Part shown: positions 25,042 to 34,898 of the stretch, in pieces
Layout: each line of letters opens with the position of its first letter
How positions within the stretch are numbered: position 1 is the stretch's first letter
Assembly (NCBI GenBank): GCA_965116335.1
Contig: OZ220677.1
Location: 2,790,001-2,854,000 of the forward strand
From: G963663315 sp965116335
GTDB lineage: Bacteria > Pseudomonadota > Gammaproteobacteria > Arenicellales > Poriferihabitantaceae
Length of the DNA: 64,000 nt
Reading direction: 5' to 3'
Notes under the pieces: generated by a model
The model's database searches: none
Seen by the model: only the letters and a program-made list of their open reading frames with translations
What the model was told of the DNA's origin: nothing
Translations under genes and position numbers: made by a program

Positions 25042-26004
25042 ATGTCGCATAGGTCACTTGATGCCCCGGACTATTCCCCACATTTCTCTGGGCATGAGAC
25101 ATTTCCGCTACGCTATGGTTGGTTAAAAAAGGCATTTGACCGGGTCGCGGAAACTAAGGACGAGCCCAATAATAAATCCCTGTGTTGGGGAGAAGATGCC
25201 ATCGCCCGATTCGGCGTCGGGAAAAATATGGTTGCATCCATACGATATTGGGCAAAAGCGGCAGGAATTATCCGGGAGTCTGCTGACAACAATACGGTTG
25301 AAACGACCGATCTTGGGCGGATGCTTTTCGATTCAAGCGGTCTTGACCCATGGATGGAATTCCCCTCCACTTTGTGGCTGCTTCATTGGCAATTTGCGGG
25401 ATGCCCTGACCGAACGACATGGTTCTGGGCGTTCGGTCACTATCCTGCCATGACCTTTGAACGTGACGGCCTGCTCAGGAAACTTGCTCGCCTTGCCAAC
25501 GAACGTGGATGGTCGCGCATCTCGCAAACCACACTCAAGAATGATGTCGCTTGTTTTATTCGCACCTATGTTTCACGGCAACCGTCCGGGAAAGTCGGGC
25601 ACGATGATGCTCTGGAATCACCGTTGACCGAATTAGGGCTTATAAAGGGTATAGGGAAAAACGATGGCTTCCGTTTTGTGCGCGGGGCGAAGCCGACTCT
25701 GGAGAATGGCGTTTTTACTTACGCTCTCATTGATTTCTGGTCGCGTTTTTATCCTGATACCACCACATTATCGTTCGAGGCCATAGCCCATGCACCGGGA
25801 AGTCCGGGACGGGTGTTCCAATTCGACGAGAACGATGTGGTTGATCGCCTTACTGCGCTTGATGATGTTACGAGTGGCGCATTCCAATGGTCGGAAACTG
25901 CCGGGCTCAAACAGGTCATCCGCAATGTTGAGATTTGTGATGGGAAGGCATCTTCCTGGTTGCCTCTTGATTATGAATCGCAATTAAGGAAGGAAGCCGC
26001 CTGA
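25042..26004 (+). CDS. sspB: DUF4007 family protein, SspB
   Basis: SspB (320 aa) is the DNA-nicking component of the single-strand phosphorothioation system; DUF4007 is its defining domain. The N-terminal family signature HFSGHETFPLRYGWLKKA is present at residues 14-31, followed by EDAIARFGVGKNMVASIRYWA. The gene is first in a tight run with sspC (TGATG overlap) and sspD. No frameshift or missing block is seen. The biochemical role comes from studied SspB proteins, not from this sequence. Confidence 0.88.
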   Translation: MSHRSLDAPDYSPHFSGHETFPLRYGWLKKAFDRVAETKDEPNNKSLCWGEDAIARFGVGKNMVASIRYWAKAAGIIRESADNNTVETTDLGRMLFDSSGLDPWMEFPSTLWLLHWQFAGCPDRTTWFWAFGHYPAMTFERDGLLRKLARLANERGWSRISQTTLKNDVACFIRTYVSRQPSGKVGHDDALESPLTELGLIKGIGKNDGFRFVRGAKPTLENGVFTYALIDFWSRFYPDTTTLSFEAIAHAPGSPGRVFQFDENDVVDRLTALDDVTSGAFQWSETAGLKQVIRNVEICDGKASSWLPLDYESQLRKEAA

Positions 26005-29000
26005 TGTTACTGAAAGATCGTGTCCGCATCGCTCGCCGTTTCCTGAGGTCAGTACGTATCGACACGGACCTTGGCAATGATTCTGCGCTGGAAGGATTCA
26101 TTTGTCCAAAATCTTCTGCCGATGTACTGATGACTATGGCGCGCCATGTCTCTGAAACCGGACAGGGTGCGTTTACCTGGACCGGTCCTTATGGGAGCGG
26201 GAAATCAAGCCTTGTTGTTGCCTTAAGTGCACTATTGAAAGGTAGTGTTGCGTTGCGCGAACAAGCCAGGGATGTTTTTGGTCAAAATCTCTCGAATACA
26301 GTCGCCGAAGCATTGCCGACTGGCAAATACGGATGGCGTGTGGTTCCGGTAATTGGAGTGCGGGATGACCCGGTCCGGGTTATTGGAGAAGCGGTTTTAC
26401 GAGAAAGACTCGTATCACGCCGACCTCGTGGTGGCTGGACCGAAAAAAATCTGATGAAGTCACTGACGAATGCTGCCGACTACAAGCCCGGAATGTATGG
26501 TGGTGTTGTGTTGTTTGTCGATGAGATGGGAAAGTTCCTGGAGGCTGCGGTACGGAATGGCTCTGATATTTATATCTTCCAGCAACTTGCCGAAGTAGCC
26601 TCAAGGAGCAACGGACGATTACTCATTATAGGAGTTCTACATCAGGCATTCGGGACCTATGCCCATCGTCTCTCCCATGAAATACGGGATGAATGGAGCA
26701 AGGTGCAGGGGCGCTTTGTTGATCTGGCTATCAATGCGGCGGGTGAAGAGCAGATTGACCTGATTTCCCGTGCCATAGAGGGTGACTATCGCCCTGAAAC
26801 CCTGAACAAGTTATGTGCTGGCGTTGCTGCGGTTGTATATCGGAATAATACCCACAATGCCGGATGTCTGACTTCAATACTTGAGGCGTGTTGGCCTCTG
26901 CATCCAGTCGTCGCTTGTCTGCTTGGCCCCATATCGAGACGACGTTTCGGCCAGAACCAGCGTAGCATATTCGGGTTCCTGAACTCATCGGAATTGTATG
27001 GGTTTCAGGATTTTCTAAAGCATGCCAAAGAAGATGAATTGTACCGCCCGGACAGGCTATGGGACTATCTCCGCGCGAACCTTGAACCATCCATCCTGAC
27101 ATCACCAGACGGGCATCGCTGGGCTTTGGCGGCTGAGGCACTTGAACGATGTGAATCTATGGGTGGTGAAGAACTCCACGTAAAGCTGTTGAAAACCATT
27201 GCTGTGATGGATTTATTCAAGGAGCGGTCAGGGCTTGTTGCGAACTTTGAATTACTAAAAACCTGTTTCCCTGAAATATCCTCTGATGAACTTCAGACGG
27301 CCTTGTCCCAACTGGACAAATGGTCATTCACTATCTTCAAAAAATTCCTTGAAGCTCATTCCATTTTTGCCGGGAGTGATTTCGATATTGACCAGGCCAC
27401 ACGGTCAGCGCTTGAAGAAACAGGAGAGATCGATTTCAAGGCTCTTGAATCACTTGCTAGCATTCAACCCATTGTTGCCAAGCGGCATTATCACGAGACC
27501 GGGACGTTTCGATGGTTCGATGTGAATATTGTTCCGACTAATGCCCTTATAGATGCTGTCAAGCGTTTCAAGCCTGCAAATGGCGTACCCGGTCAGTTTT
27601 TGCTCACAATACCCACCGCAGGTGAAAGTGAGGAGAAAGTAACAGAACTCTGTGGTGAGGTGGTGAAGTACAACGGCTTCCGGGACAGCATGGTCGGCAT
27701 ATCGAAAGCGTCCTGGGCCATTATTCCGTTGGCCCGTGAGTTGTCAGCTTTGGAATGGGTAAGTGACGGATATCCTGAATTAGCCGGTGACTCTGTGGCG
27801 AGACGGGAAGTTTCTGCTCGTCTTGCGGATGTGCAGTCTTTGCTGGAAATTGAATTGCATAAAGCTTTGGATAATGCATTGTGGTTTGGCAAAAACCATA
27901 CAGCCAAACCCCTACGGCAGGCCGACCTGAACAACATCGCATCCAGACTGGCAGACAGCCGTTTTAATCAATGCCCGCGTCTGCATAACGAATTGTTGAA
28001 TCGGCAGAAACCATCGGGAAGCGCCATCGCGGCGCGAAATATTTTACTGCGACAGATGGTTTTGAGGGAAGGAGAGCCAAGGCTCGGAGTTACCGGATTC
28101 CCGGCAGAAGGAGGATTATTTGCTTCCATACTGGAGTGGCCCGGACTTTACAAGCAGAGCAAGAAAGGTTGGCAATTTGTGTCTCCCGAAATGGATTCTG
28201 ATCCCTGCCGTTTGTTTCCTTTGTGGGAGGCTGCGCTCGAATTTGTAAAAGAAAAAGCCAGTCAGACGATTGCTGTCTCTGATATTTTTGATCTTTGGCG
28301 CAAACCACCTTTCGGCGTAAAGGATGGGTTGATGCCAATTCTCGTTGTGGCGTTTATATTGTCCCAACGTGACAGACTGGCTATCTACAGGGAAGGCGTG
28401 TTCAAAGCCAGATTTGACGATGTGGACGTTGACTATCTGGCGAAGGATGCAGGTTCCATTCAGTTACGGTGGATGGATTTAACCGACATATCGAGTCGAC
28501 TTTTGTCGGATATGGCAGCAATCGTTCGTGACTTCGATGAAACTAACCAGCTTGTTGACCTTGAGCCCATCGACGTAGCTCGTGGTCTTGTAGCGATCCA
28601 TGAACAATTATCCCCATGGACTAAACGGACCATGCGGCTGTCTACAAATGCAGTGCGAATCCGTGAGATGTTCAATCGCGCACGAGACCCGAATAAGTTT
28701 CTGTTTGACGACATACCCGATACTCTCGGCGAAAACATTGCTGTTATCAATGAGAATGATCTTCGTACTATTGTAAGAAACGTTCGCGAAGGACTAGCGG
28801 AGTTGGTGCATGCCTATCCTGCAATGCTCCATCGGTTACGCGATACCATGCTTGCAGAGTTGCAAGTGCCTAATACTTCTCCGCGATCCCTGGAGGAATT
28901 GCGTGACCGTGCCGAAAATGTTCGTGAGATTGCTGGAGACTTCAAGCTGGAGGCTTTTATCGGCAGACTTTCGCAGTTCGACGACAGCGACACCTGTTTT

Positions 29001-29402
29001 GAGGGTATTGCCAGCCTGGCGGCAAGCAAGCCGCCGCGTCACTGGATTGACCCTGATCTTGACCAGACAACGATCGAGATTGCCGATCTGGCGCAAAAAT
29101 TCCTCCGTACTGAGGCATACGCACGTGTAAAAGGGCGGTCTGACAAGCGACACGCTATGGCTGTGGTGGTCGGTATGGATGGTCGACCGACTCCTGTTCA
29201 TGATGAATTTACCATTACTGACCCGGAACGTATGGGGGTTGAGACTCTGATTGAAAAAGTAGATGCAGCACTCAACAATAGTGGTGAAAAGCGGCGTAAT
29301 GTAATCCTTGCTGCGCTGGCTGAACTGAGTGCTCACTACCTCAACGAGGCTGCGGCGACTCATTCCATAAAGAGCGGGAGTAAGGAGCGGAAAGTATCAT
29401 GA
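26004..29402 (+). CDS. sspC: large P-loop ATPase, SspC
   Basis: The 1132-residue protein has a Walker A motif near residue 60 (GPYGSGKSSLVVALS) and a Walker B-like VVLFVDEMGKFLE near residue 170, followed by a long helical body without other domains I recognise. In the Ssp pathway SspC is the ATPase that works with SspB and SspD during sulfur incorporation into one DNA strand. The start overlaps the sspB stop (TGATG) behind AAGGAAGG, and the stop overlaps sspD as ATGA, so expression is coupled. Length agrees with the SspC role in this gene order. Confidence 0.85.
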   Translation: MLLKDRVRIARRFLRSVRIDTDLGNDSALEGFICPKSSADVLMTMARHVSETGQGAFTWTGPYGSGKSSLVVALSALLKGSVALREQARDVFGQNLSNTVAEALPTGKYGWRVVPVIGVRDDPVRVIGEAVLRERLVSRRPRGGWTEKNLMKSLTNAADYKPGMYGGVVLFVDEMGKFLEAAVRNGSDIYIFQQLAEVASRSNGRLLIIGVLHQAFGTYAHRLSHEIRDEWSKVQGRFVDLAINAAGEEQIDLISRAIEGDYRPETLNKLCAGVAAVVYRNNTHNAGCLTSILEACWPLHPVVACLLGPISRRRFGQNQRSIFGFLNSSELYGFQDFLKHAKEDELYRPDRLWDYLRANLEPSILTSPDGHRWALAAEALERCESMGGEELHVKLLKTIAVMDLFKERSGLVANFELLKTCFPEISSDELQTALSQLDKWSFTIFKKFLEAHSIFAGSDFDIDQATRSALEETGEIDFKALESLASIQPIVAKRHYHETGTFRWFDVNIVPTNALIDAVKRFKPANGVPGQFLLTIPTAGESEEKVTELCGEVVKYNGFRDSMVGISKASWAIIPLARELSALEWVSDGYPELAGDSVARREVSARLADVQSLLEIELHKALDNALWFGKNHTAKPLRQADLNNIASRLADSRFNQCPRLHNELLNRQKPSGSAIAARNILLRQMVLREGEPRLGVTGFPAEGGLFASILEWPGLYKQSKKGWQFVSPEMDSDPCRLFPLWEAALEFVKEKASQTIAVSDIFDLWRKPPFGVKDGLMPILVVAFILSQRDRLAIYREGVFKARFDDVDVDYLAKDAGSIQLRWMDLTDISSRLLSDMAAIVRDFDETNQLVDLEPIDVARGLVAIHEQLSPWTKRTMRLSTNAVRIREMFNRARDPNKFLFDDIPDTLGENIAVINENDLRTIVRNVREGLAELVHAYPAMLHRLRDTMLAELQVPNTSPRSLEELRDRAENVREIAGDFKLEAFIGRLSQFDDSDTCFEGIASLAASKPPRHWIDPDLDQTTIEIADLAQKFLRTEAYARVKGRSDKRHAMAVVVGMDGRPTPVHDEFTITDPERMGVETLIEKVDAALNNSGEKRRNVILAALAELSAHYLNEAAATHSIKSGSKERKVS

Positions 29403-30238
29403 GTATCGCAATGGAACGACATGTACTCGGCTTATCAGGCGGGCGTGACAGCGCGGCTCTTGCCATCTATATGCGACAGCATCACCCGGAACTGAATATA
29501 GAATATTTTTTCACGGATACCGGGAAAGAATTGCCGGAGGTGTACGAATATCTCGGACGACTGGAGGGTTTTTTGGGTCAGCCAATACTACGACTGAATC
29601 CCGACCGGGATTTTGATTTTTGGCTTAAGCAGTACAATGACTTCCTGCCTTCTCCCCAAAGCCGATGGTGTACACGGCAGTTAAAACTTCGACCGTTTGA
29701 ACACTGGCTTCGTCCCATGCTGGAAGCTGGGGAAACCATCTACAGTTATGTTGCCATTCGTTCAGATGAGGAATATCGTGAAGGCTATGCCTCCAGAAAG
29801 GACAGACTGATTGTGCGCCTACCTTTCAAGGAGGCTGGCATCGACAAGGCCGGTGTCCTAGAGGTTCTTGACAGCGCTGGCCTGGGTCTGCCTGCGTATT
29901 ACTCATGGCGAACCCGTAGCGGCTGCACGTTCTGTTTCTTCCAGCAGAAAATCGAATGGGTCCGCCTGAAAGAACAACATCCTGAAGCATTCCAGGAAGC
30001 AAAGACTTACGAAAAAAACTCTGTTGAGCACGGCTCTCCATTCACATGGAGCCAGGGAGAATCACTGGATGAACTGGAAAGGCCGGAGCGGGTTGAACAA
30101 ATCAGGAGAGATCACGAACAGCGCCTCTCACGCCTACGGTCGAAAATACAACCCAACCCCTTACGTTCCGATAATGAGCCTTTGGATATTGATGACCTGT
30201 ACGGACAAGCCAAGGTTTGTCTGGCTTGTCATAAGTAA
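29399..30238 (+). CDS. sspD: PAPS reductase-like ATP pyrophosphatase, SspD/DndC type
   Basis: The 279-residue protein has the PP-loop LSGGRDSAALAIYM at residues 12-25, the motif SRWCTRQLKLRPF, a cysteine pair in SGCTFCFF and C-terminal CLACHK, which together resemble the iron-sulfur cysteines of DndC. It would activate DNA by adenylation for sulfur insertion. The translated start overlaps sspC by 4 nt. Housekeeping CysH is excluded by the cysteine pattern and the neighbours. Confidence 0.88.
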   Translation: MSIAMERHVLGLSGGRDSAALAIYMRQHHPELNIEYFFTDTGKELPEVYEYLGRLEGFLGQPILRLNPDRDFDFWLKQYNDFLPSPQSRWCTRQLKLRPFEHWLRPMLEAGETIYSYVAIRSDEEYREGYASRKDRLIVRLPFKEAGIDKAGVLEVLDSAGLGLPAYYSWRTRSGCTFCFFQQKIEWVRLKEQHPEAFQEAKTYEKNSVEHGSPFTWSQGESLDELERPERVEQIRRDHEQRLSRLRSKIQPNPLRSDNEPLDIDDLYGQAKVCLACHK

Positions 30239-30380
30239 CATATTGGGAAGATATCGAAAGGAAACAGGAGATGATGATACGTATCTGCCAAAAAAGGCCA
30301 TGTGATAGGATTTGGGTAGCCTGCAAGACTGTTCAGGTCATGGTTCGCCTGCTAATGTAAAGATTGATGATGGAACTCTC

Positions 30381-32042
30381 ATGACTACATTAGAATCGGC
30401 ACCGGGTATCGCCCTGCAAACGCTTCTGCGTAACACCAAACCTGCGGTGTTGCGAGAGTTGATCGGCCCTCCGACTATGGATGTGCTCCAGAGTCTTGAC
30501 CCTGACCTTGTGTCTGGCAATCGACTCGGAGAACTTGCGGCGCGTCTGATTGAGCCGTCGGAGGTGCTCGTAAATCTGGAGAAGCGTAAACATATTATTA
30601 AAATTCTGCCTTTACCGAAAGCCCGTGAATTAGCGAAGTGTTTAGGAATTGCTGATGGGCGGACTCTCTACGACGATCTTTATGAGAAAGCTGCGGAATC
30701 CTCTTCCTTGTCCGTATTGCGGTCTTTTTTTGGTGTTGTGCAGGCTCCTCGAGCGCCAGTAATTACCGCACCCGACTCAAAGAACATACCTGCCGGGTAT
30801 GCACTTTTCGAGCATCAGCGCACAGTTGCCGACCGCGCAATACATGCACTTGGTGACGCACCTCGCAAGGTCATACTTCATATGCCGACCGGAGCGGGTA
30901 AGACTCGTACTGCTATGCACATTGTGGCTGAATACCTGCGACAGAGAAAACGGACTATTGTCTGTTGGCTCGCCCAGAATGCAGAACTTCTTGACCAAGC
31001 CGCGGATGAGTTTGAGAGGGCATGGGGATCTTTAGGCAACCGGGAAGTAAATCTTGTCCGTTTCTGGGGGAACCGAAACCCAGACGTTCTCGATTTGCAC
31101 GATGGGGTTATCGTTGCGGGCTTTGCAAAGATGTCTGCTTTTGAAAAGCGCACCCCAGAAACTCTGTTGCAGTTGGCTGATCGTGTGTCTCTGACGATCA
31201 TTGACGAAGCGCATCAAGCGATTGCCCCGACTTATTCATCAATTCTCAGTACCTTGTACAGCAAGCGTCCGCATAACGCGCTACTCGGGCTGACGGCGAC
31301 GCCGGGGCGGAGTTGGTCGGATATTGGCGAGGACCGCAAACTTTCGAGCTACTTCGATGGCCGTAAGATCACTCTGGAGATTGAGAACTACGACGATCCG
31401 GTTAATTTCCTGATTGATCAAAAATATCTCGCCCGGCCTGTCTTTTGTACCCTGAATTCGGATTCGGGCATCATCCTGACAGAGAAGGATGTTGGTAAAT
31501 TGTCTACAGCAATTGACGTTCCAGAGCAGATTTTGAACCGCCTGGGTATGGATACGCAGCGCAACCTCAAAATCTTGTCCGCTGTTGAAGACCTGATAAC
31601 CCGACACCGGCGTATCATCGTATTCGCGCCTTCCGTGGAAAACGCACGAATGCTCACTGCAATACTTTCTTTACGTAGACATGAAGCATTTGTAGTTACA
31701 GGTCAAAGTAACTCCTCAGAGCGCGAAAGAACAATCAGGAGTTTTAAAAGTAACGCGGACCGTGCTATGATCCTTGTGAACTACGGTGTTCTGACCACCG
31801 GGTTTGATGCTCCCGCAACAAGTGCAGCCGTAATTGCGCGACCGACACGATCACTCGTTCTTTACAGCCAAATGGTTGGTAGGGCGACGCGAGGTACTCG
31901 GGCGGGTGGGAACGCTGAAGCTGAAATTGTAACGGTTGTCGATCCGCATTTGCCCGGCTTTGGTAGCATTGCTGATGCATTCAAGAATTGGGAGGATGTT
32001 TGGGATGAGCCAAGCAGAACATGTCGACCAGCAAAGGATTGA
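30381..32042 (+). CDS. SF2 DEAH-box helicase of the Ssp-linked restriction module
   Basis: The 553-residue protein has the SF2 motifs in order: I as MPTGAGKTRTA (near residue 170), II as IIDEAHQA, III as LTATPGRSW, and VI as QMVGRATRG. The N-terminal 140 residues are helical and unassigned. I use the ATG at 30381 (MTTLESAPG) after GATGGA; TTG at 30312 is also open. The gene follows sspD by 142 bp and overlaps the GHKL ATPase gene by 38 nt. A helicase, a GHKL ATPase and a nuclease-like protein after sspBCD is the layout of sspFGH; I do not assign letters with certainty. Confidence 0.85.
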   Translation: MTTLESAPGIALQTLLRNTKPAVLRELIGPPTMDVLQSLDPDLVSGNRLGELAARLIEPSEVLVNLEKRKHIIKILPLPKARELAKCLGIADGRTLYDDLYEKAAESSSLSVLRSFFGVVQAPRAPVITAPDSKNIPAGYALFEHQRTVADRAIHALGDAPRKVILHMPTGAGKTRTAMHIVAEYLRQRKRTIVCWLAQNAELLDQAADEFERAWGSLGNREVNLVRFWGNRNPDVLDLHDGVIVAGFAKMSAFEKRTPETLLQLADRVSLTIIDEAHQAIAPTYSSILSTLYSKRPHNALLGLTATPGRSWSDIGEDRKLSSYFDGRKITLEIENYDDPVNFLIDQKYLARPVFCTLNSDSGIILTEKDVGKLSTAIDVPEQILNRLGMDTQRNLKILSAVEDLITRHRRIIVFAPSVENARMLTAILSLRRHEAFVVTGQSNSSERERTIRSFKSNADRAMILVNYGVLTTGFDAPATSAAVIARPTRSLVLYSQMVGRATRGTRAGGNAEAEIVTVVDPHLPGFGSIADAFKNWEDVWDEPSRTCRPAKD

Positions 32043-33837
32043 CGGGGGAATAATCCCCCCGGAGTTGGCCGTGAAGGCCATGCGCGATAGTGGATACAAG
32101 AACACCGCCTATGCACTGGCAGAGTTGATCGATAACTCTGTTCAAGCCAACGCAAATAGTGTTGAGGTGATCTGCATTGAGGCATTTCGGCAGATCGACA
32201 AGCGTTCCAGTCGAAGGATTCAGGAGATCGGGGTTCTCGACAATGGCGATGGAATGCCACCGGATACATTGCGTCTTGCCTTACAATTTGGAAATGGAAC
32301 CCACTTGGCGGACCGCAAGGGGATCGGACGCTTCGGCATGGGACTTCCAAATTCGTCTATTTCCCAATGCCGTCGTGTCGAAGTCTGGACGTGGCAAAAT
32401 GGTCCTGACAATGCCATGTACACTTATCTTGATGTCGATGAAATCGAGAATCGTAAGATGTTTGTGGTTCCGCCCCCGGAGCACAAATTGTTACCTGATG
32501 AGTGGAGGGAACGATCACAGAGTCTTGATACCACTGGTACGCTTGTTCTCTGGACAAAATTTGACGATCATCGTCTGAGTTGGCGCGGTGCATCTGCAAC
32601 TCTGCGTAATACGGAATCTTTGGTCGGGCGGATGTTTCGTAAGTTTGTTGACGACGGTCGCCTGAGTATCCGCTTGTTAGCACTACTTGATGGTGAGAAC
32701 AATCCGACTTGTGACGAGTTTGTTCGTGTCAATGATCCGCTCTATCTGACCCCCGATTCGTCGACCCCGTTTCCGTACGATACCGAGCCGATGTTTCAGC
32801 AATGGGGCGAGGCGGATGAGGTTTTTGAGATCGACTACGATGGTAAGAGACACGAAGTCGTCGTGCGTATGAGTTGGGCACGTGAAGAGACCGTACCCGA
32901 TGACAAAAGTGACCGCGGCGCTAAACCTTACGGTAAGCATGCTGCCAAAAATGTCGGGTTGTCGATTGTGCGCGAGAGCCGCGAGCTGGATCTTGATCCA
33001 GCCTGGACCAATAGCTATGATCCTGTCGAGCGATGGTGGGGTGTTGAGGTCGAGTTTCCATCAACACTTGATGAAGTGTTCGGAGTCACCAACACCAAGC
33101 AAAATGCCACGATATTCTCGCATATGGCGCAGTTCGATTGGCGTTCGGAAGCTGACCCTGGCGAGTCGATGCCCGAGTTTCGTGAGCGCATCAAAGGCGA
33201 CGGTGATCCACGTGCGCTGCTGTTGCCTATCGTTGATCATATTCACCAGCAAATCCAGGAAGTACGCAAACGTCTAAAGAATCAAACGAAGGGTCGCCGG
33301 ACGAAAGAAGACAGGCATGACAAGCCAGCCGTAGAAGACTTGGCGACAACAAAATTCCGGGAACGTGCTGAACAGGGATATTCAACCGATGCTGATGGTG
33401 AAGAATTCACCGAAGATGATCGCGAGAACTTCGTGCAAGACCTGATGAACGATAAGCACTATCGTGGGAGCGTTGCTGAAGAAATAGCCAACGCGACACT
33501 TAAGCGAAAACGCAAGGTTGTATTCCTGACTAAGGCAATGGAGGGCTATGCTTTTTTCAATGTTGAGAGTCAACAGGGCGGGCTAACAGCTATTACCTTT
33601 AACACTAATCACCCATTTTATGAGCAATTGATGGAGTCGCTTGACCCTAGTATCGGCGATGAAACTGATGCTGACTTACTCAATCGGATCCACAAGGCTG
33701 CGGATACGCTGGAATTGCTATTTGCGGCTTGGGCACGATATGAAATGGAAGAGGTGCGACAGAAAAACCAGTTGTTCGAGATGCGACAGGAATGGGGAAA
33801 GATGGCTCGCTTCTTCTTGGCAGATGCAGCAGACTAG
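32005..33837 (+). CDS. GHKL (histidine kinase-like) ATPase of the Ssp-linked module
   Basis: The 610-residue protein shows the GHKL nucleotide site near its N-terminus: N box ALAELIDNSVQANAN, G1 box GVLDNGDGMPPD and G2 box GIGRFGMGLPNSS. It has no kinase dimerisation or sensor domain, so it is an MutL/MORC-like ATPase rather than a sensor kinase. A charged helical stretch (residues about 405-470) precedes a C-terminal domain of unknown type. The ATG at 32005 follows GGAGG (31991-31995) and gives a 38-nt overlap with the helicase; the much longer upstream start is unlikely. Confidence 0.85.
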   Translation: MSQAEHVDQQRIDGGIIPPELAVKAMRDSGYKNTAYALAELIDNSVQANANSVEVICIEAFRQIDKRSSRRIQEIGVLDNGDGMPPDTLRLALQFGNGTHLADRKGIGRFGMGLPNSSISQCRRVEVWTWQNGPDNAMYTYLDVDEIENRKMFVVPPPEHKLLPDEWRERSQSLDTTGTLVLWTKFDDHRLSWRGASATLRNTESLVGRMFRKFVDDGRLSIRLLALLDGENNPTCDEFVRVNDPLYLTPDSSTPFPYDTEPMFQQWGEADEVFEIDYDGKRHEVVVRMSWAREETVPDDKSDRGAKPYGKHAAKNVGLSIVRESRELDLDPAWTNSYDPVERWWGVEVEFPSTLDEVFGVTNTKQNATIFSHMAQFDWRSEADPGESMPEFRERIKGDGDPRALLLPIVDHIHQQIQEVRKRLKNQTKGRRTKEDRHDKPAVEDLATTKFRERAEQGYSTDADGEEFTEDDRENFVQDLMNDKHYRGSVAEEIANATLKRKRKVVFLTKAMEGYAFFNVESQQGGLTAITFNTNHPFYEQLMESLDPSIGDETDADLLNRIHKAADTLELLFAAWARYEMEEVRQKNQLFEMRQEWGKMARFFLADAAD

Positions 33838-34780
33838 CGGCATGGCGGTTGTCTGCCTTGGAGACGGTGTTCTTGAGCTTATGCGAAGTGCGACGAACAG
33901 GGTCATTATCGTCGCACCGTACATAAAGTCCTCAACTATAAGTCGATTGCTGGAAACTGTCTCCGACACTGTTTCGGAATGCATTTGCATTACCCGGTGG
34001 TTGCCGGAAGACATCGCGTCCGGGGTATGCGACCTGGAAATTTTTGATGATGTCACGAGGATGAAAGGTGCACGTCTCATGATCCACCCTTACCTGCATG
34101 CAAAATATTATTCGAATGGCCAGCAATGTCTCGTCGGTTCTGCTAATCTTACTGCACGTGGTCTTGGTTGGCATACGCCATCGAACATCGAATTACTCGT
34201 CTCGTTACCCACTAATTCACCGGGGCTGCCCGAATGGGAACAGATGTTATTGAACTCAGCGGTCACAGTAACCGAACAGTTGCGTGACCAAATTGGTGTG
34301 CAGGCGGAGAAATTAAGGCAGGCTGGAGCACTTCTTCCTGCACCTGAAGTGGGAGATACAACAGCAGAAGACGAAGAAGAGAAACTGTGGGTTCCCCGAT
34401 GTCCGGTTCCAGAGCGGCTCTGGGAAGTCTATTGCGGACGCGGAGCGGATAGCATGGTAAGTAGTGCGTTCGAAGCTGCACAGAAAGACATAAGTGTACT
34501 TTCCCCGCCACCGGGATTAACACAGAATCTGTTTATGGCATACGTATCTGGCATTCTCCGGCAAATGCCGTTGCTTATCGAAATTGACAAGCTGGCAGAA
34601 TCCGATTTGACAGATGCGAAGGCGTATGATTTCTTTTTTGATCGCCTGACTGGGGAAAATGACAACAAACAAGTTTGGGACATTGTTAAACAGTGGCTGG
34701 TTTTCTTCTTTCCCGATTCCTACAGGATTGAAGCCAGACAAGAGGTTCTGGTCAAAGGACATCAGATTTTGCCAAGATGA
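33824..34780 (+). CDS. phospholipase D-like protein of the Ssp-linked module
   Basis: The 318-residue protein has one PLD-type motif, HPYLHAKYYSNGQQCLVGSA followed by NLTARGLG, in which histidine, lysine and the GSAN block are present but the usual acidic residue of HxKxxxxD is not at the standard place. PLD-type enzymes with one motif act as dimeric nucleases, so it is the likely DNA-damaging part of the module. I start it at 33824 (MQQTSGMAV), overlapping the GHKL gene by 14 nt; ATG at 33842 would also do. The longer frame from 33641 lies over the GHKL gene and is not used. Confidence 0.78.
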   Translation: MQQTSGMAVVCLGDGVLELMRSATNRVIIVAPYIKSSTISRLLETVSDTVSECICITRWLPEDIASGVCDLEIFDDVTRMKGARLMIHPYLHAKYYSNGQQCLVGSANLTARGLGWHTPSNIELLVSLPTNSPGLPEWEQMLLNSAVTVTEQLRDQIGVQAEKLRQAGALLPAPEVGDTTAEDEEEKLWVPRCPVPERLWEVYCGRGADSMVSSAFEAAQKDISVLSPPPGLTQNLFMAYVSGILRQMPLLIEIDKLAESDLTDAKAYDFFFDRLTGENDNKQVWDIVKQWLVFFFPDSYRIEARQEVLVKGHQILPR

Positions 34781-34898
34781 CTGTGGCTATCTGCGTGTTT
34801 GCGATGCGGCTACCCTCGGTTGCCGTTTACCGTTCTGAACTTCTATGAATTGTAGAGGTCGGCATAATTCTGACAATTTCCCTTTTGCTACATGTTGG

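Noticed and set aside
33641..33823. N-terminal 61 codons of the longest PLD-like frame
   Set aside because: They overlap the GHKL ATPase coding end, are rich in Arg/Trp/Cys and look like out-of-frame translation.
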